A DNA stretch of 64,000 nucleotides, from positions 275,001-339,000 of the forward strand of contig JAQFVV010006646.1 in the NCBI GenBank assembly GCA_028023455.1. Reading direction: 5' to 3'. The position numbers and the translations under genes were made by a program. This stretch comes from Epiperipatus broadwayi (Eukaryota; Onychophora; Udeonychophora; Euonychophora; Peripatidae). The notes beneath the pieces are model-generated. The model was not told the origin of the DNA, did not search any database, and saw only the letters and a program-made list of their open reading frames with translations. Positions 26,012 to 38,715 of the stretch are shown in pieces. The stretch's first letter is position 1, and each line of letters starts with the position of its first letter.

Positions 26012-28178
26012 GAAGTGTTTTTTTTTTGTTTTACATAATAGTGAGAAGTAAAACTATATAAATCTATTATGAAATTTTTTTAATTGGGAGTAAACATGGG
26101 TTTATGAAAAGAAACCAAAGGGATGCTTATATGTAGGATTTATGGGGAATAGGAAGTACTTTTATTATCTTGGTAGTTTATGCATGTACAGATAAAGTAG
26201 CCACGTGACTTGTATATTTTCCATGGGCAATGTTTTCTTAGTAGTGAGTATTTTAATGTTCGAAGGAGCTTAATAAATAGCTTGGACATTATTTTATAGT
26301 GGAGGTCATTAGACAGAAAAGACATGCCTCTTTATATGCAGTGTTGCCATGTTGATTATCCTGTATATGTTTATACTATTGAGTTGATACTCTTGTTAGT
26401 TCTTCATGCCTATGCATAGAATAGCAATTTCAAAAGTTATTGCATAGTATAAAACTGTATTTATGAAGGAGAGTAATAAATAATTTTGGGAATTGTAGAA
26501 TCGTTATATTTGAAAGAGAATAAGGTAGGTTTTTCTTGTTTTGGTTTATTATGAGATCAAATACAAATGAGATTCAAAGTAAACTCAAACTATAAGGATA
26601 AAGAATCATAAAATATTTCCGTACTTTATTAAAACTATTTTTTTTTTAAAAAATAGATGTGATGTAAATTATTCACAGATTTTTGAATAAATTTTGAATA
26701 TTCTAATTATACATGTAATGCATATTTTTAAAGAGTAAAACATCCAAAGAAACAACATAAAATAGAACAAGTATTTATATTTTGTGAATTTTATTTTTAT
26801 GTTTAGAACACGTATAAACACACACACACACGCACACACCCATAGGATTTCTTTGTATTGGAGTAGTGCCAAGCAAGATGTATAAAAGTATGCCTATTAT
26901 TTTATTTAAGTCCATTTATTCGTTTAACAAACCAAAATAAATATTTTTGAATAATGTCAGCACTATCATAGTAGAAGTTATGATTAATTGATGACAAAAT
27001 TTATGAACTTACATTGAAAATAGATATTACTTTAGTAGTTTATATTTTTCATATTTTGTGTATGCTTACGGAAAACATTTTAATACATGTCAAGTGGTAG
27101 ATATTATATCAATCTATAATTGTATACGTATTTAATATTAATATTTTTATTATTATTGTAAAGAAATATGAAAAGTTATAAGTCGGAGTAAAGGCTTATG
27201 TACTTGTAGATTTTATTATTTTTATTTTATTTTAAAAGGAAGAAGATTGCAATTTACCTAAGATGTAACTGTAAATATTGTACATAGTTTTTTCTTAACA
27301 GTTTTGTATTAAATTTTGTTAAACTTGTTTTGTAAAGCTATGTATTGCATTGATTATTCACATTACAAACACATATCTTCGGATATCAAGCCAAACGTAA
27401 TTTTGGCACAGTGTGAATATAATTATTTACTTAAGAAATTACAGTGCTTCAAAATATAATATATTTGAGAAATTTCATTTTACATTATTGTTATCATTAT
27501 GGTCATAAATTAATGATTATAATTTATTGCGTAGAATTATAATATTATTCGTTGCCACATACTGTCAGATTATCAGATTGTACTACATATTCTATTTAAG
27601 ATGCGATATGAAAGCTAAATATTATATTATATTACTTATGATTGTTATTATTATTGATCATTACTATAACGTGGAAAAATAGATAAGATTGGTAATTATA
27701 CAGTTAGGTATAGTTGAGGGTGATACAAAATACTTATCATACTTGACTACAGAAAATTATAAAGTTGTTTGAATTAGTTTAAAGAACCTGAGATTATTAT
27801 AGTCATATTATTTTGAATGAAGAGAAAAGGATTTATTTATTAGCATTATATTAAATTAACTATTATTTTAAAGTCGTAAAAATGCTATGAATTTATTATT
27901 ATTTGAACTAATAGGGGGGGTAGTATTCTTATGTCATTGAGATTGTATCTTGTGGGATATTGGCTCAATGTAATCCTTTACTACTTGTACTTCACATCAT
28001 TGTCTCATGATTTATTAATATTGTATTTATTTAATTTTATAAAACCGAACTATTTTATTACTTCTTTTTAGTTAGAGCAAGTCAAATAGTAGATAGTATC
28101 ATATGATATCTGTATTATTGATTATATGTATTTTAGCCTAGCATAACCATTTATCTGAGCTAGTCTTATTTTCCTATC

Positions 28179-28179
<1 letters not shown>
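26012..28179. other. No gene recognised
   Basis: AT-rich. A short (CA)n run with CG interruptions lies at 26,818-26,840. No protein-family homology is visible. Confidence 0.5.

Positions 28180-28231
<52 letters not shown>
28180..28231. repeat. (TA)n microsatellite
   Basis: Pure TA dinucleotide tract about 150 bp outside the left Penelope-like copy. Confidence 0.95.
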
Positions 28232-28234
<3 letters not shown>

Positions 28235-28391
28235 TACTTGCTATTAAAAGGTGTGAAGGTTGTCTTGACAGCAGTTAGAAATATTGGTTGCTATATTTAC
28301 TGTGAATGTTTAGGTGGTTACTGGTTGGAAACTAATTATATATATATATAATAAATAAAATATCCGTTAATTAAAAACAATATTGTAATTA

Positions 28392-29377
28392 TAATTGAAA
28401 TAATATTTTTAACGGTTTACAAACAATTACAAACAATCTTTAAATCCGCAGAAGTACTTTCGGTTACTTTCTAACCTGCCTCAACTGCCATAAAATTCAA
28501 AAACTAAAAGCGGAAGCAAACGTCATCAATTCAAGTTCCACGAATCTCGTATTTTAATGTTAGAAGCTTGTCGATTTATTAAATGCGTTTTATTTCTGTT
28601 TATAAAAATTGCCTCTTTAATTTTTCTTTTATTATGGTTTCTCTCTTCGTGAAGAATTTTCTCATTTTCAAAATTAAATTTAAATTTATATTTACATGTT
28701 TTTTCTTGATCGAAGAAAACTGAAGAAGATATTAAATCGCCATTATTTTTATTTTTTACATGCTTATATAACAATTCGTGTTCCTTCAATCTTTTCTCAA
28801 TGCTGCACCTAGATTCACCTATATATGATAGCATACAATCACAAAAAATTTGATATATGACATTACTTTTTTGCTTGATAGGTATGACATCCTTAGAATT
28901 ATTAACTGATTTATTAATATTGTTTGGAGCGTAGAATGAAACATTAAATACATTCTTATATAAATCCTTAAAAAAATTTACTTGTGGATTTGAAATAAAT
29001 GGAATAGATATCCATTTTTTTATTATTAATCTTCATTTCTTTTAAACTATAATAATTTTTTTTTAAATTGACTTAAAGTATTGTTTATTTGTACCATTTT
29101 ATAACCAACATCAAGCAATTCCTTGGCAAATATTTCAATATTTTTCAATTTATCACTTTGGTAACGACATAATTTTTCATTCCGAAACAAAAAAGATTTA
29201 AAACTTGCCATCTTATGCATCATTGGTACTTTTGATTTACAATTTATATATCCTCTTTTTTGCAATGGCTTAATTATTACTTTATAATTTAATATATTGT
29301 ATCTCTTGTGATCATTAAATCTAAATAGTTAATCTTATAGTCCTGTTCTTTTTCAATAGTCCATTTCAAGCCATTCA
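28392..29377 (-). pseudogene. Penelope-like element, left inverted copy (GIY-YIG end)
   Basis: A minus-strand, 5'-truncated copy. It carries the segment after the RT ('YINCKSKVPMMHKM', 29,210-29,265) and a well-preserved GIY-YIG endonuclease at 28,526-28,834: 'LSYIGESRCSIEKRLKEHE', 'CKYKFKFNF', 'RKIKEAIFINRN'. This domain ends at its own stop after 'SWNLN'. The upstream RT catalytic region is missing, since the copy is cut at 29,377. A frame break lies near 29,035-29,060. The 3' end, near 28,392, matches the tails at 103-183 and 30,440-30,529. Confidence 0.85.
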
Positions 29378-29423
29378 AGTTTGCAATTTCGTTTTATCTA
29401 CATATGAGAGTAGTATTTTAAAT

Positions 29424-30529
29424 ATGTGTATTTTTGGAGATATTAAAATTTACAAAAGATATGTGGATGATGTTTTTGTCTGTGAAAACACTAATAGTAT
29501 AAATTTGCTTATAGAGGTATTGAATAAGTTGAATGGCTTGAAATTGACTATTGAAAAAGAACAGGACTATAAGATTAACTATTTAGCTTTAATGATCACA
29601 AGAGATAACAATATATTAAATTATAAACTAATAATTAAGCCATTGCAAAAAAGAGGATATATAAATTGTAAATCAAAAGTACCAATGATGCATAAGATGG
29701 CAAGTTTTAAATCTTTTTTGTTTCGGAATGAAAAATTATGTCGTTACCAAAGTGATAAATTGAAAAATATTGAGATATTTGCCAAGGAATTGCTTGATGT
29801 TGGTTATAAAATGGAACAAATAAACAATACTTCAAGTCAATTTTAAAAAAAAAAATATTATAGTTTAAAGAAAATGAAGATTAATAATAAAAAATGGATA
29901 TCTATTCCATTTATTTCAAATCCACAAGTAAATTTTTTTAAGGATTTATATAAGAATGTATTTAATGTTTTATTCTACGTTCCAAACAATATTAATAAAT
30001 TAGTTAATAATTCTAAGGATGTCATACCTGTCAAGCAAAAAAGTAATGTCATATATCAAATTTTTTGTGATTGTATGCTATCATATATAGGTGAATCTAG
30101 ATGCAGCATTGAAAAAAGATTGAAGGAACATGAATTGTTATATAAGCATGTAAAAAATAAAAATAATGGTGATTTAATATCTTCTTCAGTTTTCTTCGAT
30201 CATGAAAAAACATGTAAATATAAATTTAAATTTAATTTTGAAAATGTGAAAATTCCTCACGAAGAGAGAAACCATAAAAAAAAGAAAAATTAAAGAGGCA
30301 ATTTTTATAAACAGGAATAAAACGCATTTAATAAATCGACAAGCTTCTAACCTTAAAATACGAGATTCGTGGAATTTGAATTGATGACGTTTGCTTCCGC
30401 TTTTAGTTTTTGAATTTTATGGCAGTTGAGGCAGGTTATAGAGTAACCGAAAGTACTTCTGCCGATTTAAAGATTGTTTGTAATTGTTTGTAAACCGTTA
30501 AAAATATTATTTCAATTATATATATATAT
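29424..30529 (+). pseudogene. Penelope-like element, right copy (RT end plus GIY-YIG)
   Basis: A plus-strand copy, the mirror image of the left one and very similar to it. It keeps slightly more 5' sequence, including the RT catalytic block 'KRYVDDVFVC' at about 29,458-29,480. Penelope-like RTs characteristically combine YVDD with a C-terminal GIY-YIG nuclease. The GIY-YIG module starts near 30,050 ('FCDCMLSYIGESR') and is intact up to an A-rich slip near 30,275-30,285, which ends the frame early ('HKKKKN'). The left copy reads on through this point. The tail ends in TA repeats. Confidence 0.85.
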
Positions 30530-32374
30530 TGTACCTACAAATTTTTGAGATGAGTTTCAGCATGTCATTCATATTATTTTTTTTGTTTGAATTTGATTGT
30601 GGATATGAAACTATAAATCATTGTACTCTCCTGCTACCTTGATAATAATATTGAAATAAAAAATTGTTTATTTTATTAATTGTATTTTCAAAGAGTATCA
30701 ATTGACATTATTCATTTTAAAATAGTTGCATGAATAATAAAGCATGGAATTTATATAAAATTATTGTTCTTTTGATATTATATGTATTTTTATTATTATA
30801 TTCACGAAAATAAATTGCAAACAACACAACCAAATGTCTAATTTCTCAAATAAATTAGATTTTTTTATCTGTATAATATTATATTTCAAAGATATTTATA
30901 AAATATATTACCAATGTATTATTATAAGAATGTATTATAAATTGTTTAATGTATGTCACAATGAAAGACTCGTATTTGTATTAGGAAACATAAATATCTG
31001 TTGTCCTTGTATATGTAATAATCTACAACATTTATTATGTTTGTTATATAATAAGATTTTTATTTATGGAATAGTTATTAAAATTAATTAATGAGTGAAT
31101 GAAAGGGTATTGTTATAATTGCTATAGAGTAATTGGAAAAAGTTATAAATGTAATTGAAAAAAAAAAAGCTCCCTTTGTTTTTAGCTTCAACTGAAGCAC
31201 ATCTAAATTTTTTTACATTGTTGTTTTTTTCGTTTATTTTAAAAATGTATAATTAAATGGATAAAGAGGTAGGAGAAAAAGCAACAGTTTGTGTCTTGGA
31301 CTATATAGTGAATCATTGCATTTTTGGCAGATCGCAATTTATTGAAATATAAAAATAATTATTAGCATTTTGAATCCATCTGACTATATATTTGCACTTA
31401 AAACGGGTATAACTTGCTGTTCAATGATGAGATATAAATGTTAACAACAGAAGAATGTATATAAATATTATGGTCTCCTACTGATATAATTTTATAAACT
31501 CAATGTATACTTTATGCACATGATAAAAGTTGTTTTAATTTTCTTAGCATTGTAATGCACGAATTATTGCTAAATAAAAAGGACGATTGTATTGCATTAA
31601 CATGAATATAAAGTAGTATTTCATACTTGTATACTTATAGAGATAAAATATATGCTGAATGAAAACACAATAAGATATTTGAAAATTACTGGAATTAACA
31701 AAACATATTTTAAATCTAAAAGCTTTTAAAATATTTTGACTTTCTCTGGAATAACAAAATATTATTTCATTACAATAATAAAACACTAGAACTGTGGTAA
31801 TATTTTTAAAAGGCGCCATTTAAAGACTGTTATTAGGATCATTTGCTTATATTTATCTTTGTTTTTACTGTATATTTTTTCTTGATTTAAATATATAGTA
31901 TTTATTGTTAGAAATATTGTTTTTGGTTTTTTGGTTAAGTATTGATTTATTTACATGCCTAAATGTAACAGAGATGTCTTTTTAAGTTTGAAATTATATC
32001 GTGCAGCATAATAATAATTATGTAATTGCAAATATAATTATATTGTTGTTCTATATGATTGAGTTAGAGATAAGTTGTCCTACAAAGCCAATTTCTTGTA
32101 AATAATCTTTAAGAAATGTAACTTACTTTACATATAAATTTATTGCCATGCATTTTCATTATAATTTAGATGTGACATACATCAGTTAGTAACATATTTC
32201 TAATTATGTATTGGTAAATGTGTGGAAAATAGGATACGATTTATAAAGTTTATTTTACTTAGGTCAACTCTTTGTTTCATGAATATATTAACTTAATTTT
32301 GATCCAGTCTCTATATCATGGGTAACCCATCCTATTGGTCATACTTCATACTAGTACCATATATATTAAAATAA
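30530..32374. other. No gene recognised
   Basis: AT-rich. The frame at 30,834-31,091 is hydrophobic and low-complexity and has no recognisable family. Confidence 0.5.
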
Positions 32375-32720
32375 GAAACTGCTTGATTTTAAAATTATTG
32401 ACAAATTTCATATAAGATGCAATGCTTGGTTTCAATGTCTTAGACAACTTGTTCAAATTTCGAATAAAAAAATTATATAAAACATATGTTATTTTGTCAA
32501 GCATAATAAAATACCTTTTATTTAATGCAATCATTATGCAACATTACAAGTACATATGAAGAGCAACTAAATTCAAGGTGACAAATAAATATAGAAATTG
32601 GAAAAAATTGATCCGGTTTCAGACATATAAAATTATTGAAGCTACATGGCTAGGATTCAAAATTCTTATTTTTTTTTTGTTTTACCTTTTCTTTTTTTTA
32701 TTTTTAAATATGAATTGAAG
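32375..32720 (+). repeat. Diverged interspersed repeat, copy 2
   Basis: Partner of 21,810-22,120. It shares the 'ggtttcaatgtctta' and 'catggctaggattcaaaattc' blocks, in the same order and orientation, with a T-rich end. Confidence 0.55.
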
Positions 32721-32857
32721 TGAGGTGAGAATGTTGTGGTATTTCCACCTATAAATCCTTGAACTCAGTGTTCAAACTAAACTAAATCAGGAATAGATCT
32801 CCAGATGTTATTGCATTAACAAGGGAATAATTATGTATTATTCCAGATTTGCAATAG

Positions 32858-34210
32858 ATGGCATTACAGTGTGTTTACCTTGTGGATGAGGAGAGAGAAT
32901 TGGACACAGAAGAAATAGATTTAATTAGATTTGGAAAGTTCAGGAATATTATTGATAATATTTGGGAAGTGTTTTGTTATGTCATTTAAATATAGAAGTA
33001 TTTTTGTGGGGGTGTTATTGTAAGAAAACTTTATAATTAAGTTGTTCATAAAATTAGTTGGTGTTTAGTAATTTTTCTACTACAGAACTTTTTTAATTTA
33101 AACCGAAGTGATTTATTTGAAAAAGAAAATATCATTTTGAGGCCTATAGTTACCAAACATGTGTTATTAGTTCACCATTGCAAGAAAGCAGTGTGTTTCT
33201 CCTTTTATATAAAGGGATTTAAAGAGTAGAAGAGGAAGCACAAAGTTAAATATAGAGTAGTTGACTTGGAAAATAAGTAATATGCATTAAATTTGTATCC
33301 CATAATGCATATATAATGGTCAAAAAGAAATTAGTCAACCATTGGTACAGTATAGTGTATGCTATAAGGTTTATCATTTGAAAGCTTAAATAAAACTAAA
33401 AATAAATAACAGGTTTATGGTTATTTAGTCAGTGTGAAAATGTAACAAATGAAATGAAAAAAATGTTTCCTCAGTGTAGACAGTTTAAGGAGAAATTGGA
33501 GAAAATGCAGTTGAAGTAAAGTATGGTTTTACTGCAGTGACAAGAGATATGGATGAAAAAATAATTAGTACAATAAAGATAGTTAGTCAAAGAATAATTA
33601 ATGTAGAGAAAGATGTAAAGAAGCTGAAAAGAAATTAAAATTACTAGAGACAAAATGTGAGGAAATAAAGGAATTATTGAATAAAAATGATAAGAAAGAA
33701 GTAGATAAGGAAGTTCAGAAGGTGGAAGACAATATTATAGATGAAGTAGAAAAATGAATTATGAAGCAGTATTGATAGGAGATTTATTAATTACTGATTG
33801 TGGAGATATAATTGCAAGAGAAAATAGAAACAAGTATGTAATAATGTCTGCCTAGACCTATAATTAGTGATGTTACATATAAGGTAACGAAACAAAAGAA
33901 TAGAGATGTGTACATTATGGAGAAGACAAATAATCTGTCAGAATCATCAGAGAGAGTAAGGGTTGAATATAGAGAATTGATTACTAAATTGAGTAAGATT
34001 AAAAAAAGTATAAATAATTGGATTATTACCAAGATTTGACAATATGTACACGTTAGTTAGGGCATGTTCTATAAATGAGAGATTGATCAAATTGTGAGAG
34101 GAGTGAGGTTATGTTTGCAGATGTGTGAGATTTTTTATTAGTAAGAGGGAGTTATATAGTAAATTTGGATTGCACTTAGAAAAACAAGGAATTAAAATTT
34201 TACCAAGCTT
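32858..34210 (+). pseudogene. LINE family 3 ORF1: coiled coil and SGNH-esterase-like domain
   Basis: A decayed ORF1 of a CR1-group-like LINE. A possible start is the ATG at 32,858 ('MALQCVYLVDEE'). A charged heptad-rich segment at about 33,535-33,760 ('INVEKDVKKL' and further Lys/Glu repeats) looks like a coiled coil. It is followed by an SGNH/GDSL-type hydrolase pattern: 'LIGDLL' at about 33,772-33,789 (the catalytic Ser position of GDSL is Leu), 'TNNLS' near 33,926, and 'GLHLEKQG' near 34,167, which carries the block with the catalytic His. CR1-clade ORF1 proteins are known to carry such an esterase domain. Many frame breaks. Confidence 0.6.
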
Positions 34211-34429
34211 GATTTATAAAGTATATAGTGCAGGGAATTTATAGGTTAGTGGAGTTTTAATTCCAGTGTTATTAGAAAGAAGAAAAATAGATATGATGCA
34301 AGAAATAAACAAAATGTATTTGTGGTGAGAGAATTGGTCTAGAAAAATAATGGTAACAAGTTATTTATAAAGGTCATGAAGGCATGTGAGTGAAAAGAAT
34401 ATATAAAAGATCAGTTAGGTAAGAAGAAA

Positions 34430-37400
34430 TTGTTAAAATTGGATATTAGAATATGCAAGGTGATAGGAGACTGGAAAAATGGCTGGAATTAAACAAAGCA
34501 GTTAAAAATATACAGTTTGATAAAGTAGCAGTATAAATAGAAAAAAAGAAAAAAGCTTGTGATATAGAAATTATGTCAAAAATATATTTAAATACTGTAA
34601 AATATCAAGAAATGTGTGGTTTGAGATAAGGTTAGGAAGATAAGAATAGATGGTAAACATAGTGCATATAGCTATGGAAATAGTCAAAAGGTAATGGAGT
34701 GGAACCATAGCATACATGGATGCCTTATTAAGAATATACATATTTTTTTAAACAAGAGAGAGTAATGATTATAGGGATGTGAATGGACATGTTGAAAAAA
34801 TTGATTATGTGAACAACATAAATGGATAGCTTTTATGCCATTTTTGTCAGAACGTGTATTTGATCATTGGAAATTTATCAAATATTTATGAGGAACAATA
34901 CAAAGTGGCTAGATATAATATATTTCACACAATAAATTATGTAGTAGTATAGAAACAGGAAAAAAATAAAGTATGAGAAATTGCAGTTTTTGATAATGAA
35001 GAAAAAGTATATAATAGTGATTATAAAAATGTGGCTGGAGAACAATTAAGAATAAGTTAGAAGAATATAAAATAAAAGTTGAAGAAATCATAGAAAAGTT
35101 AATTGTGGATAAATAAAAACAGGTATGGGAAAGTAGAAAAAGTGGCAAATAGATTTTAGCTGAAAAGAATCAGCAGAATAAAAGTAATAGAAAAGTGATA
35201 GTTAGTATAAGTGTAAAAAATATCATGCAGAGAACATAAGTGTGCTATTAAGAACAAATAAAGTTAATAAGATAATGTTAAAAGGGAAAAGTATTTAAAA
35301 AATAAAGTTGTAAAATAGGTAATTATAAAGAGAAAATGAAATTAAATAGTAAATTATTGGAGAATATAAATAAACCTGGTAGTGATGGGAGTAATACATT
35401 TAGAAAATACATTAAAAAAAAGAATGTAAGGGAGAGAAAATTAATATTACTAGATGATGAGAGAGTAGAGTGTAGCTTTACAGAATAATTAGAGACAATC
35501 TTAAATAAGCATGTAATGAATATATAAATATGTTAGATGTGAAGGTCAGAGGGATAATAAATATAAAAGCACACAATACTGGAAATAATAAAGTTCCAGA
35601 AAATAAACTGAATGAGGCATGAAAGAAATGAAAAACTGTAAATGCAAGAACTTTAAATGGATGAAAAGCTGAGATGGTAATGAATTTAGGACATACGGCT
35701 AAATTAATCCTATTATTATGTTTTAATAAGATTGCACAGATGAACAATTGACTAGATAGATGGAGTAACCACAAAAGTAAAGCTATGATTTAAATGAAAG
35801 GGTTTTCACATATATGATGGCTGGAAACTTTGCAAATTTAATAAAAAAAACAATATAGTGGAACAATACAAACAGGTGTTTTACAGATAAACATGTAGGA
35901 GGTAGTTTATTTATAATTATACAACTTATGGATATATGTAGAAATAGAGGTACACAATTATATGTTGTTTGTATAGATATAAATAAGGCATATGATAGAG
36001 TAAATACAAATAGAACATGGGTAACTTTAATAAATTTGAGAATAAATGGAGCTTTAGTAGATTTATTAACAGTTTTGTCACCTATTTTGTCATTGTTATA
36101 TTTGAGAAAAATGGAGAGGTCAATAGTAAGACTAGAAAAAAGGTACATATACCATTAATAGGTGTCGAGGGAGTATTGACTTTAATGTAACTTTTATTTA
36201 TAGATGATGTCTTTGTGCATACAGACAAATGGAAAGAGATTAAAGTTATGCTTCAAAAATGCACGAGTAGATAAAGAGAAAGGAATTAAATATAGTGAAG
36301 AAAAATCAAAAGTAATGATAATTAATACTAGAAAAAAAGAAGACAAAGACTTTTTATTCGGTTATATAAAATAGGAGGGATGAATACATATAACTATTTG
36401 GGAATTGTCTTAAGTAGTCAGACATATTGTATGGATGAATGAAACAAAAAAATTATAAATGAATCAAAGTAGACAAATGGACTGATAAAGAAATTATCAG
36501 TGTTTTCGTATAATATGCATGATGTAACTAGAATTGTATAGAAGGGAGTGGCAGTAGCAGATTAACATATGGGAAGGATGCATTATGTATTAATAAAAGG
36601 GTGTTAAATTCGTTAGAAAAAGTACAAAGATAAGGAAGAAAATATAAATTTGATGCAAATGTATGGATAGCAAATGAAGAAATTCAATGAAATATTAGAT
36701 GGACATGTTTTTATATGAGAGATGCAAAAAGCAAAAGAAAAATGTTTGGTGGTATACAATTTATGGATAATAAGAGAATATCCAAAATAGTATTTAATGG
36801 ACATATGAGTAAAGGGCAGGCAATAAGATAGGTGTGAACAGTAGTATGATATGGGTAAATTTGGAGTAAGAATTTATGTCCATGTACTTATACAAATGAT
36901 GGTAAGATTTTGTTAGAAGAATTCTTGAGTATTATAGTGATAAGGAATGGGATAGAATAATAAATGAATTAATATAGAATAGGAAATTCAAAAGATGGAC
37001 AACTAGTGTTGAGAGGAAAAAGAGTTAAAATATATAAAAAAGTAACCAGAAAATTGAGTGTGAGTTAGTTTTAGGTAATAGCAAAAAAGTAGATTACTGT
37101 TTAAGGCTAGAACCTGATTTTTAGCAACAAGGGAATATACATATAAATCGAAAAATGTTATTTATTTTTCAACTTGTGTAAAGAAAGCATAAGAAGACTA
37201 TGCCATCATTAATTGAATGTAAATGCCTACAAGTAGAAAAGATACAAATGATGATGATGTGGAAGAAAAAATATAAACAAAGTGAACTCTTGGTTTTTAT
37301 GATGGGTTTGGGAAAAGATAAGGGAAATTTAGATATAAAATGGATGAAGTTGTGAATGATTATGTTGTGGAAATGAAATGAAGAAAAATAGAGAATATGG

Positions 37401-37480
37401 AAATGATTTGAGGTTGGAAATATAAACGGAAAGGCAAGTGGGTAACAGGTTTCTCTGGGTATAGTGGCAAAGATATTCTT
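34430..37480 (+). pseudogene. LINE family 3 ORF2: endonuclease and reverse transcriptase, decayed
   Basis: The endonuclease start is suggested by 'GYWNMQGD' near 34,443. The RT is clear at 35,900-36,160: 'IDINKAYDRV' is the first catalytic Asp block. 'FIDDVFVHTD' at about 36,197-36,225 replaces FADD, followed by 'SEEKSKVMI' and 'YNYLGIVLSS'. A C-terminal region ('LEKVQR', 'RMFGG'-like, 'ECKCLQVEK' near 37,215) follows the usual order of this type of LINE. Frequent stops and frameshifts rule out function. Minus-strand open frames across 33.4-37.5 kb are shadows. Confidence 0.7.
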
Positions 37481-37530
37481 GACTCCAATAAAGAAGAAGT
37501 CACAGTGCATCACATCATATTGATGTGATG
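37437..37530 (+). other. LINE family 3 3' end with terminal hairpin
   Basis: The conserved tail 'taacaggtttctctggg' (also at 1,485) leads to a perfect 10 bp stem, CATCACATCA / TGATGTGATG (37,508-37,517 and 37,521-37,530), with a TAT loop. It may be the RT recognition structure or simply an inverted ATCAC tail. Confidence 0.55.
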
Positions 37531-38715
37531 TTAAAAAATTGAATGATATTAAAAGGAATTAAAGTGTTGTGAAAATAAAGCAAGGATTTCTATCTATGAG
37601 ATATGGTTATGTTACACATAATTTCACTACAAATAATATAAAAATATTGGATCCTAAAAGAACCTTATGTATTGTGATAAAATCATACAAATTTATTAAG
37701 TCATGGAAATATATCTAAGGTTTTCGTTCACAAATTAGCATATAATTAACAATTAAAACCATTGAACAGCAGTTGGTTTTTTAACCATAAAAGCATTTTA
37801 TCTTACAAAGTTGCTTTCTATTGGAGATATTTATTTTAAATTTAATACGGATTCTTTGATTTAATGAACCAGTCATGAAGCAAGACTAGTTTAAAAATGA
37901 CAATTTATTAGAAAGGCACTATAGATTATTTGTTAGACATACTTTTATCACTTGTTTCTTCAATTGATTTCTACTTATAGTTGCTAAACATATTATAATT
38001 TGTTCATTGGATGGTATTGTTTGAATCCAGAAAGATAAGAAAAAATTTGCTTTAAATTGTAAACTTTGCTTTATTTTATCTATTCATGATTGTAACCCTC
38101 CAAATCAAAACTGATTGGCTTACATTGTCTGCTTTCCTTTCTACACTTCTACTTTATCCTGCTTAACCCCCAAACTTGGGATCCTGAAACTTGGGATTGA
38201 TCACAACATAATGAACAAATACCCATCACACTACAGGTTCAAGTGTGATTGCTTTGAATATACCCTGAAACAGTATATTACAAGCATTTTAAATGGAAGG
38301 ACTAATTATGGATTTCTACACCTCTGCATTTATGGCTTTACCTCTCACTTTGCCTATCAAGTCTTATGGCCACTCATCTGCTGTAAGTGTTGTAAACCAT
38401 TCAGATAAATTAATGTAGTTGGTTTTATTACCATTTTATCATAGCTGTAATTTACACCTAATTAGGTAATTTTAAATGCTAAACTCAATTAGTGACTACT
38501 TTCAATTTCATTTAATGTATCCTGCTAAACTGGGAAACTCTATATATAAGTTCCGAACTGTATGTCACATTTACTCAATTTGTGTATGATTATTACTTAA
38601 TAGGGTTATCTATGTTTATTTTCTATTAAGGACTTAATAATGGTGGTGGTGTCTTGAAGGTTTATAATACAACCCTGTCACCCCTCAATATGTAATGCTT
38701 GATTTATAAACCCTA
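37531..38715. other. No gene recognised
   Basis: Between the family 3 tail and the RTE tail. One plus-strand frame (38,115-38,408) has no recognisable homology. Confidence 0.45.

Noticed and set aside
26818-26840. (CA)n run as a possible regulatory Z-DNA element
   Set aside because: It is short, interrupted and not next to any gene.
33471-37513. Minus-strand open frames across the 33-37 kb region (for example 35,783-36,148 and 37,169-37,513)
   Set aside because: They are antisense shadows of the plus-strand family 3 LINE, which carries the recognisable RT and ORF1 motifs.
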